Positions 39,760 to 48,606 of a DNA stretch of 64,000 nt are shown piece by piece; position 1 is the first letter of the stretch, and each line of letters begins with the position of its first letter. The notes beneath the pieces were generated by a model. It was not told the DNA's origin, searched no databases, and saw only the letters and a list, made by a program, of their open reading frames with translations. A program made the translations under genes and the position numbers. This stretch comes from Euzebya tangerina (lineage in GTDB: Bacteria; Actinomycetota; Nitriliruptoria; Euzebyales; Euzebyaceae): assembly GCF_003074135.1 (NCBI RefSeq), contig NZ_PPDK01000001.1, positions 3,286,001-3,350,000 on the forward strand, written 5' to 3'.

Positions 39760-42700
39760 GTGAGCAGCCAGGTTCCGGCCGAGATCGTCTACCCGCCGGA
39801 GCTGCCGATCACAGCCAGGCGCGAGGACCTCGTCGACGCCATCCGGTCCCATCAGGTCGTCGTCGTCGCCGGTGAGACCGGGTCCGGCAAGTCGACCCAG
39901 CTGCCGAAGCTGTGCCTGGAGGCAGGTCGAGGGACGGACGGCCTGATCGGGCACACGCAGCCCCGTCGGCTGGCCGCGCACGCCGTGGCAGCCCGGGTGG
40001 CCGAGGAGCTCGGGGGATCCCTCGGCGGGTTGGTCGGCTACCAGGTGCGGTTCACCGACCGGGTCGGCAAGCACACCCGCATCAAGCTGATGACCGACGG
40101 CATCCTCCTGAACGAGCTGCAGCGCGACCGGGACCTGCTCGCCTACGACACCATCATCATCGACGAGGCACACGAGCGGGGTCTGAACATCGACTTCCTC
40201 CTGGGCTACCTCGCCCAGCTGCTGCCGCGACGACCGGACCTGCACGTCGTCATCACGTCGGCAACGATCGACACCGCGCGGTTCGCTGCGCACTTCGCCC
40301 GCGACGGCGTACCCGCCCCGATCTTCGAGGTCAGCGGTCGGACGTACCCGGTGGAGATCCGCTACGAGCCGCTCGAGGTCACCGATGAGCACGGCAACAC
40401 GGCTGTGTCCGACCTCACCGACGGCATCGTGGAGGCGGTCGACGGGCTCTGTCAGGAGGGTCCCGGTGACATCCTGGTCTTCGCCAGCGGCGAGCGGGAC
40501 ATCCGCGACGCTGCGGATGCCCTGCGGGGCGCAGCCAAGCGGCGGCGCACCCTGTCCGGCGTCGAGATCCTGCCGCTCTTCTCCCGCCTCTCGGCCACCG
40601 AACAGCAACGGGTCTTCGCGGCGCACCGCGGCCGCCGCGTCGTGATCGCCACCAACATCGCCGAGACCTCCCTGACCGTGCCCGGCATACGGTACGTGGT
40701 CGACCCGGGGCTGGCCCGGATCAGTCGGTACGGGCGACGCTCCAAGGTCCAACGCCTCCCGATCGAGAAGATCTCCCAGGCGTCGGCCAACCAGCGGTCC
40801 GGGCGGTGTGGCCGACTGGGGCCGGGCATCGCGATCCGGCTGTACGCAGAGGAGGACTTCGAGGCCCGACCGGCCTTCACCGAGCCGGAGATAACCCGGA
40901 CCAACCTCGCCTCGGTCATCCTGCAGATGACCGCCCTGGGGCTTGGCGACATCGACGCCTTCCCCTTCGTCGAACCGCCCGACCGCCGGCAGATCGGTGA
41001 CGGCGTCGCCCTGCTGGAGCAGCTCGGGGCGTTGACCGGGGAGCCCGACGCCCCCGGTGGTCGGGCGCTGACCGAGACGGGCCGCCGTCTCGCGCGACTG
41101 CCGCTGGACCCGCGGCTCGGCCGCATGGTGCTGGAGGCCGAGAGCGAGAACTGCGTGACCGAGGTCATGATCCTGGCTGCCGCCATGTCCATCCAAGACG
41201 TCCGTGAGCGGCCGCGCGACAAGCCCGAGACGGCCGCGCAGTACCACGCCCGCTTCGCGGAGCCGGGGTCGGACTTCGTCAGCCTGCTCAACCTGTGGGC
41301 CTACCTGCACGAGACCCGCCGCTCGATGTCTGGCAACCAGTTCCGCAAGCGCTGCAAGGCGGAGTTCCTGCACTACCTGCGGGTCCGGGAGTGGCAGGAC
41401 GTCTACAGCCAGATCCGCCGGGTGACTCGGTCGCTCGGCATCACGGTGCATCCGCCGGCCGACCGGGCCGACCTGGACATCGACGCGGTCCATCGCGCCA
41501 TGCTCGCGGGGCTGCTCGGCAACGTCGGGATGCGGGAGGGCGACCGACGCCAGTACCGCGGGACCCGCGACACCCGGTTCGTGCTGGGCCGCGAGTCGTC
41601 GCTGGCCGATCACCCACCGTCCTGGATCGTCGCCGCGGAATTGGTGGAGACCAGCCGGCTCTTCGCCTCCTCCGCCGCCACGATCCGGCCGCAGTGGATC
41701 GAACCGCTGGCCGGAGACCTGGCTGCGTCGACCTACAGCGAGCCCACCTGGAGCAGCACCCGCGGCGCCGCAGTCACCACCGAGCGGGTCACCTTCCTCG
41801 GCCTGCCCATCGTCGCCGGCAGGACGGTCAACTACAGCCGGGTCGATGGGCCCGCGGCGCGGCAACTCTTCCTCCAGCACGCGCTGGTCGAGGGTGACTG
41901 GCGGCACGACGGCGAGTACGCCTTCCAGACCCACAACGCCGGAGCCGTCGAGCAGGCCCGGGCGCTGGAGGACCGGCTTCGACGAACCAGCGGCCTCGAC
42001 CCGGAGGACGTGCTGCTCGACCACTACAACCAGACCGTGCCGCAGCACGTGGTGTCCGCCGGCCACTTCGCCCGCTGGTTCCGCACGGCCTCCCGAGACC
42101 GGCCGCACCTGTTGAAGGTCCCGGCCGAGCTGCTCACCCCGGAGCCGCCCGAGGTCTACGCAGCCAGCTACCCGGACCGTCTGGCTGTCGCCGGGCAGCC
42201 GGTGGACCTGACCTACACCTTCGACCCGGCCCGGCCCGACGCCGACGGCATCACCGTCGACCTGCCCCTGGAGCTGCTGGCAACCGCGCGGGCCGGACAC
42301 TTCGACTGGCTGGTCCCCGGTGTCCGGCAGGAACTCGTCGTGGCGTTGATCAAGGCGCTGCCCAAGTCGCTGCGCCGTGCCCTGGTGCCGGCTCCCCAGA
42401 CCGCTGCCCGGGTCGTGGAGCGGGTGGGTCCGGCGGACGGGCCGCTGCTGCCGGTGCTGGCGCGGGAGCTGACCCGCATCGGCGGGGTACCCGTGCCCGT
42501 CGAGGCGTGGCAAGGCGCCGACCTGCCGGACCACCTGCGCATTCGCTACCGCGTGGTGGAGGGTGACCGGGTGCTGGCAGCGGGGCGGGACCTGGCGGCG
42601 CTCAAGGCCGGCGTGGCCGACCAAATGACCCAGGCGGTCGCCACAGCGGCCCCCGTCCCCACCCACACGGGACTGACCGCCTGGACCATCGGCGACCTGC

Positions 42701-43530
42701 CCCGGTCGGTGACGGCGGGCGACGGTCCCTACCGCGTCACGAGCTACCCGAGCCTGGTCGACGAGGGAGACACCGTCGGCGTTGCTGCCCTGCCGACCGC
42801 GGGAGAGCAGCAGACGGCGATGTGGCAGGGCACCCGACGGCTGCTGCGGCTGGCACTGCCGAGTCCCGTCCGCACGGTCAACACCGCCTTGGGCCAGTCC
42901 GCCAAGCTGGCCCTCAGCCGGGCGCCGCACCCCGACGTGACGGCCGTCATGGAGGACGTACAGGCGTGCGTGATCGACGCCGTCGTCGCCGACCGTGGCG
43001 GGCCCGCCTGGACTTCCGAGGACTTCGAGGAGCTGCGCGTCGCCGTCCGCGAACGGTCACCACGGCTCTTGGCCATCACCGCCAGGGCGGTCGCGGACAT
43101 CGTCACCAGGGCGGACGCGGTCAAGGAGCGGATGCGCCGACCCGGACCTGCGGCACTTGATCCAGTCCGGCAGGACATCGCCGGTCAGCTGGGCCGGCTG
43201 GTGTACCCGGGGTTCGTCGCGGCGACGGGCGGGCGGTGGTTGGGGCACCTCTCCCGCTATCTCAAGGGGATGGATGTTCGCCTGGAGGCAGCCGGGCGCA
43301 ATCCGGGCCGGGACGCTGAACTGCTGGCCGTCGTGGCGGATCTGGAGGAGGAGCATCGTCTGCTCCAAGAGCTCCGCCCGGACCAGGCGCCGGCGCTCCA
43401 GGAGGTCCGCTGGCAGCTCGAGGAGCTGCGGGTCGGGCTGTTCGCGCAGAGCTTGGGGACAGCGGTGAAGGTGAGCGAGTCACGGCTCCGTGACGCCCTC
43501 GCCCAGATCCGGCACGCGCCCCGCACCTGA
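39760..43530 (+). CDS. hrpA: HrpA-type ATP-dependent RNA helicase (DEAH box)
   Basis: A 1256-residue DEAH-box helicase of full HrpA length. The Walker A GETGSGKST is at residues 38-46, DEAH in IIIDEAHERG near residue 135, SATIDT in motif III and a QRSGRCGR motif VI. The OB-fold and a long DUF3418-type C-terminal region follow. It acts on RNA, in other bacteria in rescue of stalled ribosomes or mRNA processing. GTG start at 39760, 27 bp after the metA stop. It ends 14 bp ahead of a strong hairpin. Confidence 0.96.
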   Translation: MSSQVPAEIVYPPELPITARREDLVDAIRSHQVVVVAGETGSGKSTQLPKLCLEAGRGTDGLIGHTQPRRLAAHAVAARVAEELGGSLGGLVGYQVRFTDRVGKHTRIKLMTDGILLNELQRDRDLLAYDTIIIDEAHERGLNIDFLLGYLAQLLPRRPDLHVVITSATIDTARFAAHFARDGVPAPIFEVSGRTYPVEIRYEPLEVTDEHGNTAVSDLTDGIVEAVDGLCQEGPGDILVFASGERDIRDAADALRGAAKRRRTLSGVEILPLFSRLSATEQQRVFAAHRGRRVVIATNIAETSLTVPGIRYVVDPGLARISRYGRRSKVQRLPIEKISQASANQRSGRCGRLGPGIAIRLYAEEDFEARPAFTEPEITRTNLASVILQMTALGLGDIDAFPFVEPPDRRQIGDGVALLEQLGALTGEPDAPGGRALTETGRRLARLPLDPRLGRMVLEAESENCVTEVMILAAAMSIQDVRERPRDKPETAAQYHARFAEPGSDFVSLLNLWAYLHETRRSMSGNQFRKRCKAEFLHYLRVREWQDVYSQIRRVTRSLGITVHPPADRADLDIDAVHRAMLAGLLGNVGMREGDRRQYRGTRDTRFVLGRESSLADHPPSWIVAAELVETSRLFASSAATIRPQWIEPLAGDLAASTYSEPTWSSTRGAAVTTERVTFLGLPIVAGRTVNYSRVDGPAARQLFLQHALVEGDWRHDGEYAFQTHNAGAVEQARALEDRLRRTSGLDPEDVLLDHYNQTVPQHVVSAGHFARWFRTASRDRPHLLKVPAELLTPEPPEVYAASYPDRLAVAGQPVDLTYTFDPARPDADGITVDLPLELLATARAGHFDWLVPGVRQELVVALIKALPKSLRRALVPAPQTAARVVERVGPADGPLLPVLARELTRIGGVPVPVEAWQGADLPDHLRIRYRVVEGDRVLAAGRDLAALKAGVADQMTQAVATAAPVPTHTGLTAWTIGDLPRSVTAGDGPYRVTSYPSLVDEGDTVGVAALPTAGEQQTAMWQGTRRLLRLALPSPVRTVNTALGQSAKLALSRAPHPDVTAVMEDVQACVIDAVVADRGGPAWTSEDFEELRVAVRERSPRLLAITARAVADIVTRADAVKERMRRPGPAALDPVRQDIAGQLGRLVYPGFVAATGGRWLGHLSRYLKGMDVRLEAAGRNPGRDAELLAVVADLEEEHRLLQELRPDQAPALQEVRWQLEELRVGLFAQSLGTAVKVSESRLRDALAQIRHAPRT

Positions 43531-43543
43531 CCCCTCCGCAGGG

Positions 43544-43577
43544 TGGGGAACCTGACCTTGCGTGGTCAGGTTCCCCA
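43544..43577 (+). terminator. Perfect 14-bp hairpin downstream of hrpA
   Basis: The arms are TGGGGAACCTGACC (43544-43557) and GGTCAGGTTCCCCA (43564-43577), exact reverse complements with a 6-nt loop TTGCGT. The stop of hrpA is at 43528-43530, so this is where a terminator is expected, though no T-tract follows. Its right arm is the first unit of the 20-bp repeat block. Confidence 0.75.
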
Positions 43578-43710
43578 GCACGAGGTCAGGTTCCCGAGCA
43601 CGAGGTCAGGTTCCCCACCACGAGGTCAGGTTCCCCACCACGAGGTCAGGTTCCCCACCACGAGGTCAGGTCCCCCACCACGAGGTCAGGTCCCCCACCA
43701 CGAGGTCAGG
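43564..43710. repeat. 20-bp tandem repeat (7 units plus a partial) built from the hrpA terminator arm
   Basis: Units of consensus GGTCAGGTTCCCCACCACGA start at 43564, 43584, 43604, 43624, 43644, 43664 and 43684, with a 7-nt partial at 43704. Units three to five are identical; six and seven share one change. Each unit contains the right arm of the hairpin, while the left arm occurs only once. No spacers are present, so it is not a CRISPR array. It lies between hrpA and prfC. Confidence 0.97.
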
Positions 43711-43767
43711 CCACAGCAGCAAGCGCAGCCAGCGCCACGACCACCTGCCTGGCAGGCTGGTGAGGCT

Positions 43768-45399
43768 GTGTCCACCTCAACTGCCACCCTCTCCCCCGCC
43801 GCGTTCAACGACGCCGTCAGCCGGCGCCGCACCTTTGCGATCATCTCCCACCCCGACGCCGGAAAGACCACCCTGACCGAGAAGTTCCTGCTCTACGCAG
43901 GCGCCGTCGGTGAGGCCGGCGCGGTGAAGAGCCGACGCGTCGCCCGCGCCGCCCGGTCGGACTGGATGAAGCTCGAGCAGGAGCGCGGCATCTCGATCTC
44001 CTCCACCGTCCTGCACTTCGCCTACGGCGAGTGGCGCTTCAACCTGCTCGACACTCCCGGCCACGCCGACTTCTCCGAGGACACCTACCGCACCCTGTGC
44101 GCCGCGGACGCCGCGGTGATGGTGCTCGACTTCGCCAAGGGTCTCGAGCCGCAGACCCTGAAGCTGTTCAAGGTCTGCGCCGACCGGGGCCTGCCGATCG
44201 TCACCTTCATCAACAAGTGCGATCGTCTCGGCATGGCCCCCCTCGGCCTGCTGGACCAGATCACCGAGCAGATCGGCATGGAGCCCGTCCCGATCACCTG
44301 GCCGGTCGCCGATGGGCGCGAGTTCGCCGGCATCGTCGATCGGCGCACCGGGGACCTGCACCGCTACGAGGACACCGAGGGCGGCTCCAAGCGGGGCGAC
44401 ATCACCGTCGAGCCGTTTGCCGATGCCGATCCCGGCCGCTGTCCGATCGAGCGCTGGCAGGCCGCCGCGGAAGAGTTGGAACTGCTCGATCTCGAAGATC
44501 GTCAGCTTGACGACGAGGCCTTCCTGGCCGGCCGGCAGACCCCCGTCTTCTTCGGCTCGGCCCTGCAGAACTTCGGGGTCAAGATCCTGCTCGAGGGGTT
44601 CGCCGGTCTCGCCCCCGCCCCCGGCCCGGCCGTCGTCGACGAGCCCGAGGACCAGACCGCCCAGCCCGTCGAGGCACCGTTCAGCGGCCAGGTCTTCAAG
44701 GTCCAGGCCAACATGAACCCCCGCCACCGGGACCGGATGGCGTTCGTCCGGGTCAACTCCGGCGTGTTCGAGCGTGGGATGAGCGCCACGCTGGCTCGAA
44801 CCGGCCGGTCCTATCAGCTGAAGTACGCCCACCAGCTGTTCGCCGCTGACCGCAACACCGTCGACGTGGCCGTGGCCGGCGACATCGTCGGCCTGACCGG
44901 CGCCACCGACATGGTTCCCGGCGACACCCTCTTCGTGGACGACGAGGTGCTGTACCCCCCAATTCCCACGTTCTCGCCCGAGAAGTTCGCCTCCGTCCGC
45001 TCCACCGACACCAAGCGCTACAAGCAGTTCCGACGCGGCCTGGTCCAGCTGGACGAGGAGGGCGTCATCCACGTCCTGCGCCGCCCCGAGTTCGGCGACC
45101 AGGAGCCGATCCTGGCCGGGGTCGGTCAGTTGCAGTTCGAGGTGGCCGAGCACCGCTTCGAGCACGAGTTCGGCTGCCCGGTCGCCATGAGCCCATTGCC
45201 CTGGGAGGTGGCCCGCCGCATCCCCGCCGACGCAGCCGACCAACTGCGCAACCAGTTCAAGACGATCATCGTGACCGACTCGCGGGACAACCACATGGCA
45301 CTGTTCGCCTCCACCGTGGCCCTCGACAAGGCCCAGAAGGACCACCCGGACATTCCCTTCGAGCCGTTGGGGACGGGCCTGGCACGCCGGGTGGCCTGA
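43768..45399 (+). CDS. prfC: Peptide chain release factor 3
   Basis: A 543-residue translational GTPase. The G1 loop is ISHPDAGKTT (about 26-35), followed by the RGISIS switch, DTPGHADF (G3) and NKCD (G4). Domains II and III match RF3. It recycles RF1/RF2 after peptide release. The GTG at 43768 gives the usual N-terminus, with AFNDAVSRRRTFAIISHPD; an open frame back to 43543 reads through the repeat block and is not believable. It is followed by the amidohydrolase after 12 bp. Confidence 0.96.
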   Translation: MSTSTATLSPAAFNDAVSRRRTFAIISHPDAGKTTLTEKFLLYAGAVGEAGAVKSRRVARAARSDWMKLEQERGISISSTVLHFAYGEWRFNLLDTPGHADFSEDTYRTLCAADAAVMVLDFAKGLEPQTLKLFKVCADRGLPIVTFINKCDRLGMAPLGLLDQITEQIGMEPVPITWPVADGREFAGIVDRRTGDLHRYEDTEGGSKRGDITVEPFADADPGRCPIERWQAAAEELELLDLEDRQLDDEAFLAGRQTPVFFGSALQNFGVKILLEGFAGLAPAPGPAVVDEPEDQTAQPVEAPFSGQVFKVQANMNPRHRDRMAFVRVNSGVFERGMSATLARTGRSYQLKYAHQLFAADRNTVDVAVAGDIVGLTGATDMVPGDTLFVDDEVLYPPIPTFSPEKFASVRSTDTKRYKQFRRGLVQLDEEGVIHVLRRPEFGDQEPILAGVGQLQFEVAEHRFEHEFGCPVAMSPLPWEVARRIPADAADQLRNQFKTIIVTDSRDNHMALFASTVALDKAQKDHPDIPFEPLGTGLARRVA

Positions 45400-45411
45400 G
45401 GCTGGCAGCGC

Positions 45412-46944
45412 ATGGCTGAGGAGGTGACGCGGACCCTCTGGGTCGGGACCGCGCTGGCCGACCTCGGTGGCGTCGACCCCAGCCACCGGGCCATCCTGAC
45501 CGCCGGCCCGCAGATCGTCTGGACCGGTCAGCCGGAGGAGGCCCCGACCCGCGATGTCACCGTCGACCTCGGTTCGGCGTGGCTCACCCCAGGGTTCGTC
45601 GACGCTCACGTCCACGCCACCGCGACGGGGATGCTCGAGTTGGGGCTCGACCTGACGGCCGTGGGCTCGGCAGCCGAGCTCCTGGCCCACGTCCGCCGGC
45701 ACGCCACCGCTCGTGCGGCCGATGCGACCGGCGTGATCTACGGCGCCGGCTGGGACGACCTGACGTGGCCCGACGGCCTGCCCGATCCTGGCGCCCTCGC
45801 CGAAGCAGCAGGTGGAGCCACGGTGGTGCTGGTCCGCATCGACGGCCACTCGTGCCTGGTCGACCAGTCGACGTTGGCCCGGCTGGACCTCCGAGACGTC
45901 GAGCACTTCGTCGATCGTGGAGCTGATGGGCAGCCGACCGGCTGGCTGAAGGAAGATGCCACAGCTCGGGCCATGCAGGCACTGCGCGCCGCCACCTCAC
46001 CGGCGCACCTGGCGCGGGCGCGGGCGGCCGCGGTCGATCTCGCGCTGCGGCAGGGGGTGACGACCATCCACGAGATGGGCATCCCCGAGCTCTCTGATCG
46101 CGATGACGCGACGTGCTGGGCGACGGGGACCTACGACATCACGGTCCACACCTACTGGGCGGACCTGAGTCTCGACCCGGAGGGTGTCCTGCGGCCCGGC
46201 GGGGACCTCTTCCTGGACGGCTCGATCGGCTCCTGCACGGCCGCCACCACGCGGCCCTACCGGACCAGCACCGGGGGGCAGACCCGTGGGGTGCTGTTCC
46301 ACGACGATGACACGGTTGCCGAGTTCTTCATCACGGCCACGCACGCGGGACGCGGGGCGGGGGTCCACGCCATCGGCGACCGCGCCACGGCGCAGGCCGT
46401 CCGGGCCATCAGCACCGCAGCTGACGTGTGCGGCCGTTCCGCCGTGCGCGCGGCTCGGCACCGCGTGGAGCACGCCGAGATGATCAGCCGTGGCGACATC
46501 GACCGGATGGCTGACCTCGGCGTCGTGGCCAGCCTCCAACCAGCCTTCGATGCCGTCTGGAACGGCCCGGGAGGCCTGTACGAGCACCGCTTCGGCCGCC
46601 CGGCAGCCGACCAGACCAACCCGTTCGAATGGTTCGATCAGGCCGGGGTGGCGATGTGCTTCTCCTCGGACTCCACGGTCACGCCTATCGATCCGTGGGC
46701 TGGTATCCGCGCCGCGGAGCGCCATCACGGTGGACTCAAGATCACCCGCCGGGCGGCGCTCCACGCCGCGACCATCGGCGGCCATCACGTCATCGGGGCC
46801 GAGCATGAGGTCGGGGCCCTGCGACCCGGGATGGTGGCCGACATCGTCGCCTGGCCGGTCGATCCGCTGACAGCTGATCTGGACCAGGCCACACCCTCGC
46901 CCGTGGCGGTCATCACCCGAGGGCGCCATCGTGGCGTGACCTGA
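45412..46944 (+). CDS. YtcJ-like metal-dependent amidohydrolase (Amidohydro_3)
   Basis: A 510-residue amidohydrolase. N-terminal DAHVHATATG supplies the first metal His pair, a HEMG segment follows near 225, a conserved HAIGDRA (about 320) and RVEHAEM (about 350) provide later ligands, and SSDSTV precedes the C-terminal end. It is of the YtcJ/exoenzyme-regulatory protein type, hydrolysing amides or similar; the substrate is unknown. ATG at 45412, 12 bp after prfC. Confidence 0.9.
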   Translation: MAEEVTRTLWVGTALADLGGVDPSHRAILTAGPQIVWTGQPEEAPTRDVTVDLGSAWLTPGFVDAHVHATATGMLELGLDLTAVGSAAELLAHVRRHATARAADATGVIYGAGWDDLTWPDGLPDPGALAEAAGGATVVLVRIDGHSCLVDQSTLARLDLRDVEHFVDRGADGQPTGWLKEDATARAMQALRAATSPAHLARARAAAVDLALRQGVTTIHEMGIPELSDRDDATCWATGTYDITVHTYWADLSLDPEGVLRPGGDLFLDGSIGSCTAATTRPYRTSTGGQTRGVLFHDDDTVAEFFITATHAGRGAGVHAIGDRATAQAVRAISTAADVCGRSAVRAARHRVEHAEMISRGDIDRMADLGVVASLQPAFDAVWNGPGGLYEHRFGRPAADQTNPFEWFDQAGVAMCFSSDSTVTPIDPWAGIRAAERHHGGLKITRRAALHAATIGGHHVIGAEHEVGALRPGMVADIVAWPVDPLTADLDQATPSPVAVITRGRHRGVT

Positions 46945-46951
46945 CAGTGGT

Positions 46952-46990
46952 GGGTGGACCTATCCAGCCAGAGACGCGGGAAGTCAACCC
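46952..46990. terminator. Imperfect inverted repeat after the amidohydrolase gene
   Basis: The left arm is GGGTGGACCTATCC (46952-46965) and the right arm GGGAAGTCAACCC (46978-46990). They pair imperfectly but resemble the perfect repeat at 32495-32533. It begins 7 bp after the amidohydrolase stop, where a terminator is expected. Confidence 0.4.
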
Positions 46991-47037
46991 ACCCGATCGG
47001 GGCCCGCCGGCTGGACCACGGAGCGCAATCGGGCGGC

Positions 47038-47043
47038 TACCGT
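47038..47043 (+). promoter_or_regulatory. Putative -10 hexamer TACCGT for the monooxygenase gene
   Basis: TACCGT ends 8 nt before the ATG at 47052. The lack of an evident ribosome binding site fits a leaderless transcript. Confidence 0.4.
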
Positions 47044-47051
47044 CGACCACC

Positions 47052-48539
47052 ATGGCGAACCCACCCATCCCCGTCCGTGTGGCCGTCGTCGGGGCCGGCT
47101 TCAGCGGCATCGCCATGGCCCTCCGCCTCAAGCGTGCCGGCCTCGCGGACACGATGACCATCCTGGAGGCAGCCGAGGACATCGGGGGGACCTGGCGGGA
47201 GAACACCTACCCCGGCTGCGCCTGCGATGTCCCCTCCCACCTGTACTCCCTGTCCGACGAGCCCTACGACTGGCCGCGGCTGTACGCGCATCAGCCGGTC
47301 ATCCAGGCCTACCTCCACCACATCGTCGAGTCCCACGACCTCGGTCGTCACATCCGCTTCAGCACCCGCGTCCTCTCCCAGACGTGGGACCACGCCCAGG
47401 CCCACTGGGACCTGCTCCTCGAAGACGGCGAGACCATGCAGGCCGAGGTGGTGATCAATGCGGTCGGTCCCCTCTCGACACCGGCATTCCCCGACCTGCC
47501 CGGTCAGGACACCTTCGCCGGTCGGAGCTTCCACTCATCGGCCTGGCCGGCGGACCTCGACCTGCACGGCACGCGGTTCGGCATCATCGGCACCGGCGCA
47601 TCCGCGCTCCAGATCGTCCCCGCCATCGCCGGTCAGCCGGATCACCTGACCGTGTTCCAGCGGACACCCGCCTGGGTCCTCCCCCGCCCCGAGTACACCT
47701 TCTCGCGTGCCGAACGGTGGCTGTTGCGCAACGTGCCGGCTGCAGGCAAGGCGCTGCGGCAGGGCATCAACGCGGCGGTCGAGCACCTCGTGTGGCGGGT
47801 CCTCGCGATGGGTGAGGACGCCCAGGCTCGGGCCGTCGCCTCAGGCATGTGGAACATCCGACACGGCATCAGCGACCCTGCCCTGCGCGAGGCCGTCACC
47901 CCGACCCTCGCGCCGGGCTGCAAGCGGTTGATGTTCTCCAACACCTGGTACCCCACACTCGAACGGGACGACGTGACCCTCGAGACGACCGCCATCGAGG
48001 CGGTGACAGCTGAGGGGGTGCGCCTCGCCGACGGGAGGACCGCGCAGCTGGATGTCCTGGTCTACGGCACCGGGTTCGACGCCCATCACTTCTGGTTCCC
48101 CATGGAGATCGTCGGTCAGGACGGACGGCGACTGCGCGAGGAGTGGGCCGACGGGGGGAAGGCGTACATGGGCACAACGGTCACCGGCTTCCCCAACCTC
48201 TTCTTCCTGCTGGGGCCGAACACCGGTACCGGTCACAACTCGGTGATGCTGATGGCCGAGGCGCAGGCCGACTACATCATCGGCGCGCTCCGCTTCCTGC
48301 AGGAGGGGGCGGCCGCCTGGTTGATGCCGACCGCGCGGGCCTACCAGGCCTTCGCCGACGAGATGGCCGCCAGACACGATGATCTCGTGTGGGCCACCGG
48401 CTGCGGGTCCTGGTACCTCTCCGACTCGGGTGTGAACGACACCATCTACCCAGGGCAGGTCCGTGACTTCCGTCGCCGCCTGGGCCGGTTCGACATCGAG
48501 GCCTACACCTCGGGCCAGCGCGTGACCGCAGGCGCCTGA
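47052..48539 (+). CDS. Flavin-dependent monooxygenase of the Baeyer-Villiger / FMO type
   Basis: A 495-residue flavoprotein. The FAD motif VGAGFSG (residues 13-19) and a second Rossmann motif GTGASA flank the Baeyer-Villiger fingerprint FxGxxxHxxxW, here FAGRSFHSSAW (about 157-167). It uses NADPH and O2 to oxygenate ketones or heteroatoms; the substrate is unknown. The ATG at 47052 is well placed. It is preceded by the imperfect inverted repeat and a TACCGT hexamer. Confidence 0.92.
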   Translation: MANPPIPVRVAVVGAGFSGIAMALRLKRAGLADTMTILEAAEDIGGTWRENTYPGCACDVPSHLYSLSDEPYDWPRLYAHQPVIQAYLHHIVESHDLGRHIRFSTRVLSQTWDHAQAHWDLLLEDGETMQAEVVINAVGPLSTPAFPDLPGQDTFAGRSFHSSAWPADLDLHGTRFGIIGTGASALQIVPAIAGQPDHLTVFQRTPAWVLPRPEYTFSRAERWLLRNVPAAGKALRQGINAAVEHLVWRVLAMGEDAQARAVASGMWNIRHGISDPALREAVTPTLAPGCKRLMFSNTWYPTLERDDVTLETTAIEAVTAEGVRLADGRTAQLDVLVYGTGFDAHHFWFPMEIVGQDGRRLREEWADGGKAYMGTTVTGFPNLFFLLGPNTGTGHNSVMLMAEAQADYIIGALRFLQEGAAAWLMPTARAYQAFADEMAARHDDLVWATGCGSWYLSDSGVNDTIYPGQVRDFRRRLGRFDIEAYTSGQRVTAGA

Positions 48540-48590
48540 GCAGGCGGATTGCGCGGCCACGGGGGGTGACCAAGAGCGGACAGACCGCGT

Positions 48591-48596
48591 TACTGT
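48591..48596 (+). promoter_or_regulatory. Putative -10 hexamer TACTGT for the secreted metalloprotease gene
   Basis: TACTGT ends 10 nt before the ATG at 48607. A GTGACC-type sequence about 19 nt upstream could serve as -35. Confidence 0.35.
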
Positions 48597-48606
48597 TGAG
48601 GGTCGA

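Noticed and set aside
39499-42930. 1143-aa open frame on the minus strand opposite hrpA
   Set aside because: It is an antisense shadow of the well-supported hrpA gene; its residue pattern (rich in Gly, Arg, Val and Gln without domains) is what GC-rich antisense frames give.
43564-43710. CRISPR array
   Set aside because: The 20-bp units are contiguous, with no spacers, and no cas gene is nearby.
43543-43767. 75-residue N-terminal extension of release factor 3
   Set aside because: It only translates the 20-bp tandem repeat; RF3 proteins start at the position of the GTG at 43768.
43777-45906. 709-aa minus-strand frame opposite prfC and the amidohydrolase
   Set aside because: It crosses two real genes on the other strand and has no recognisable motif.
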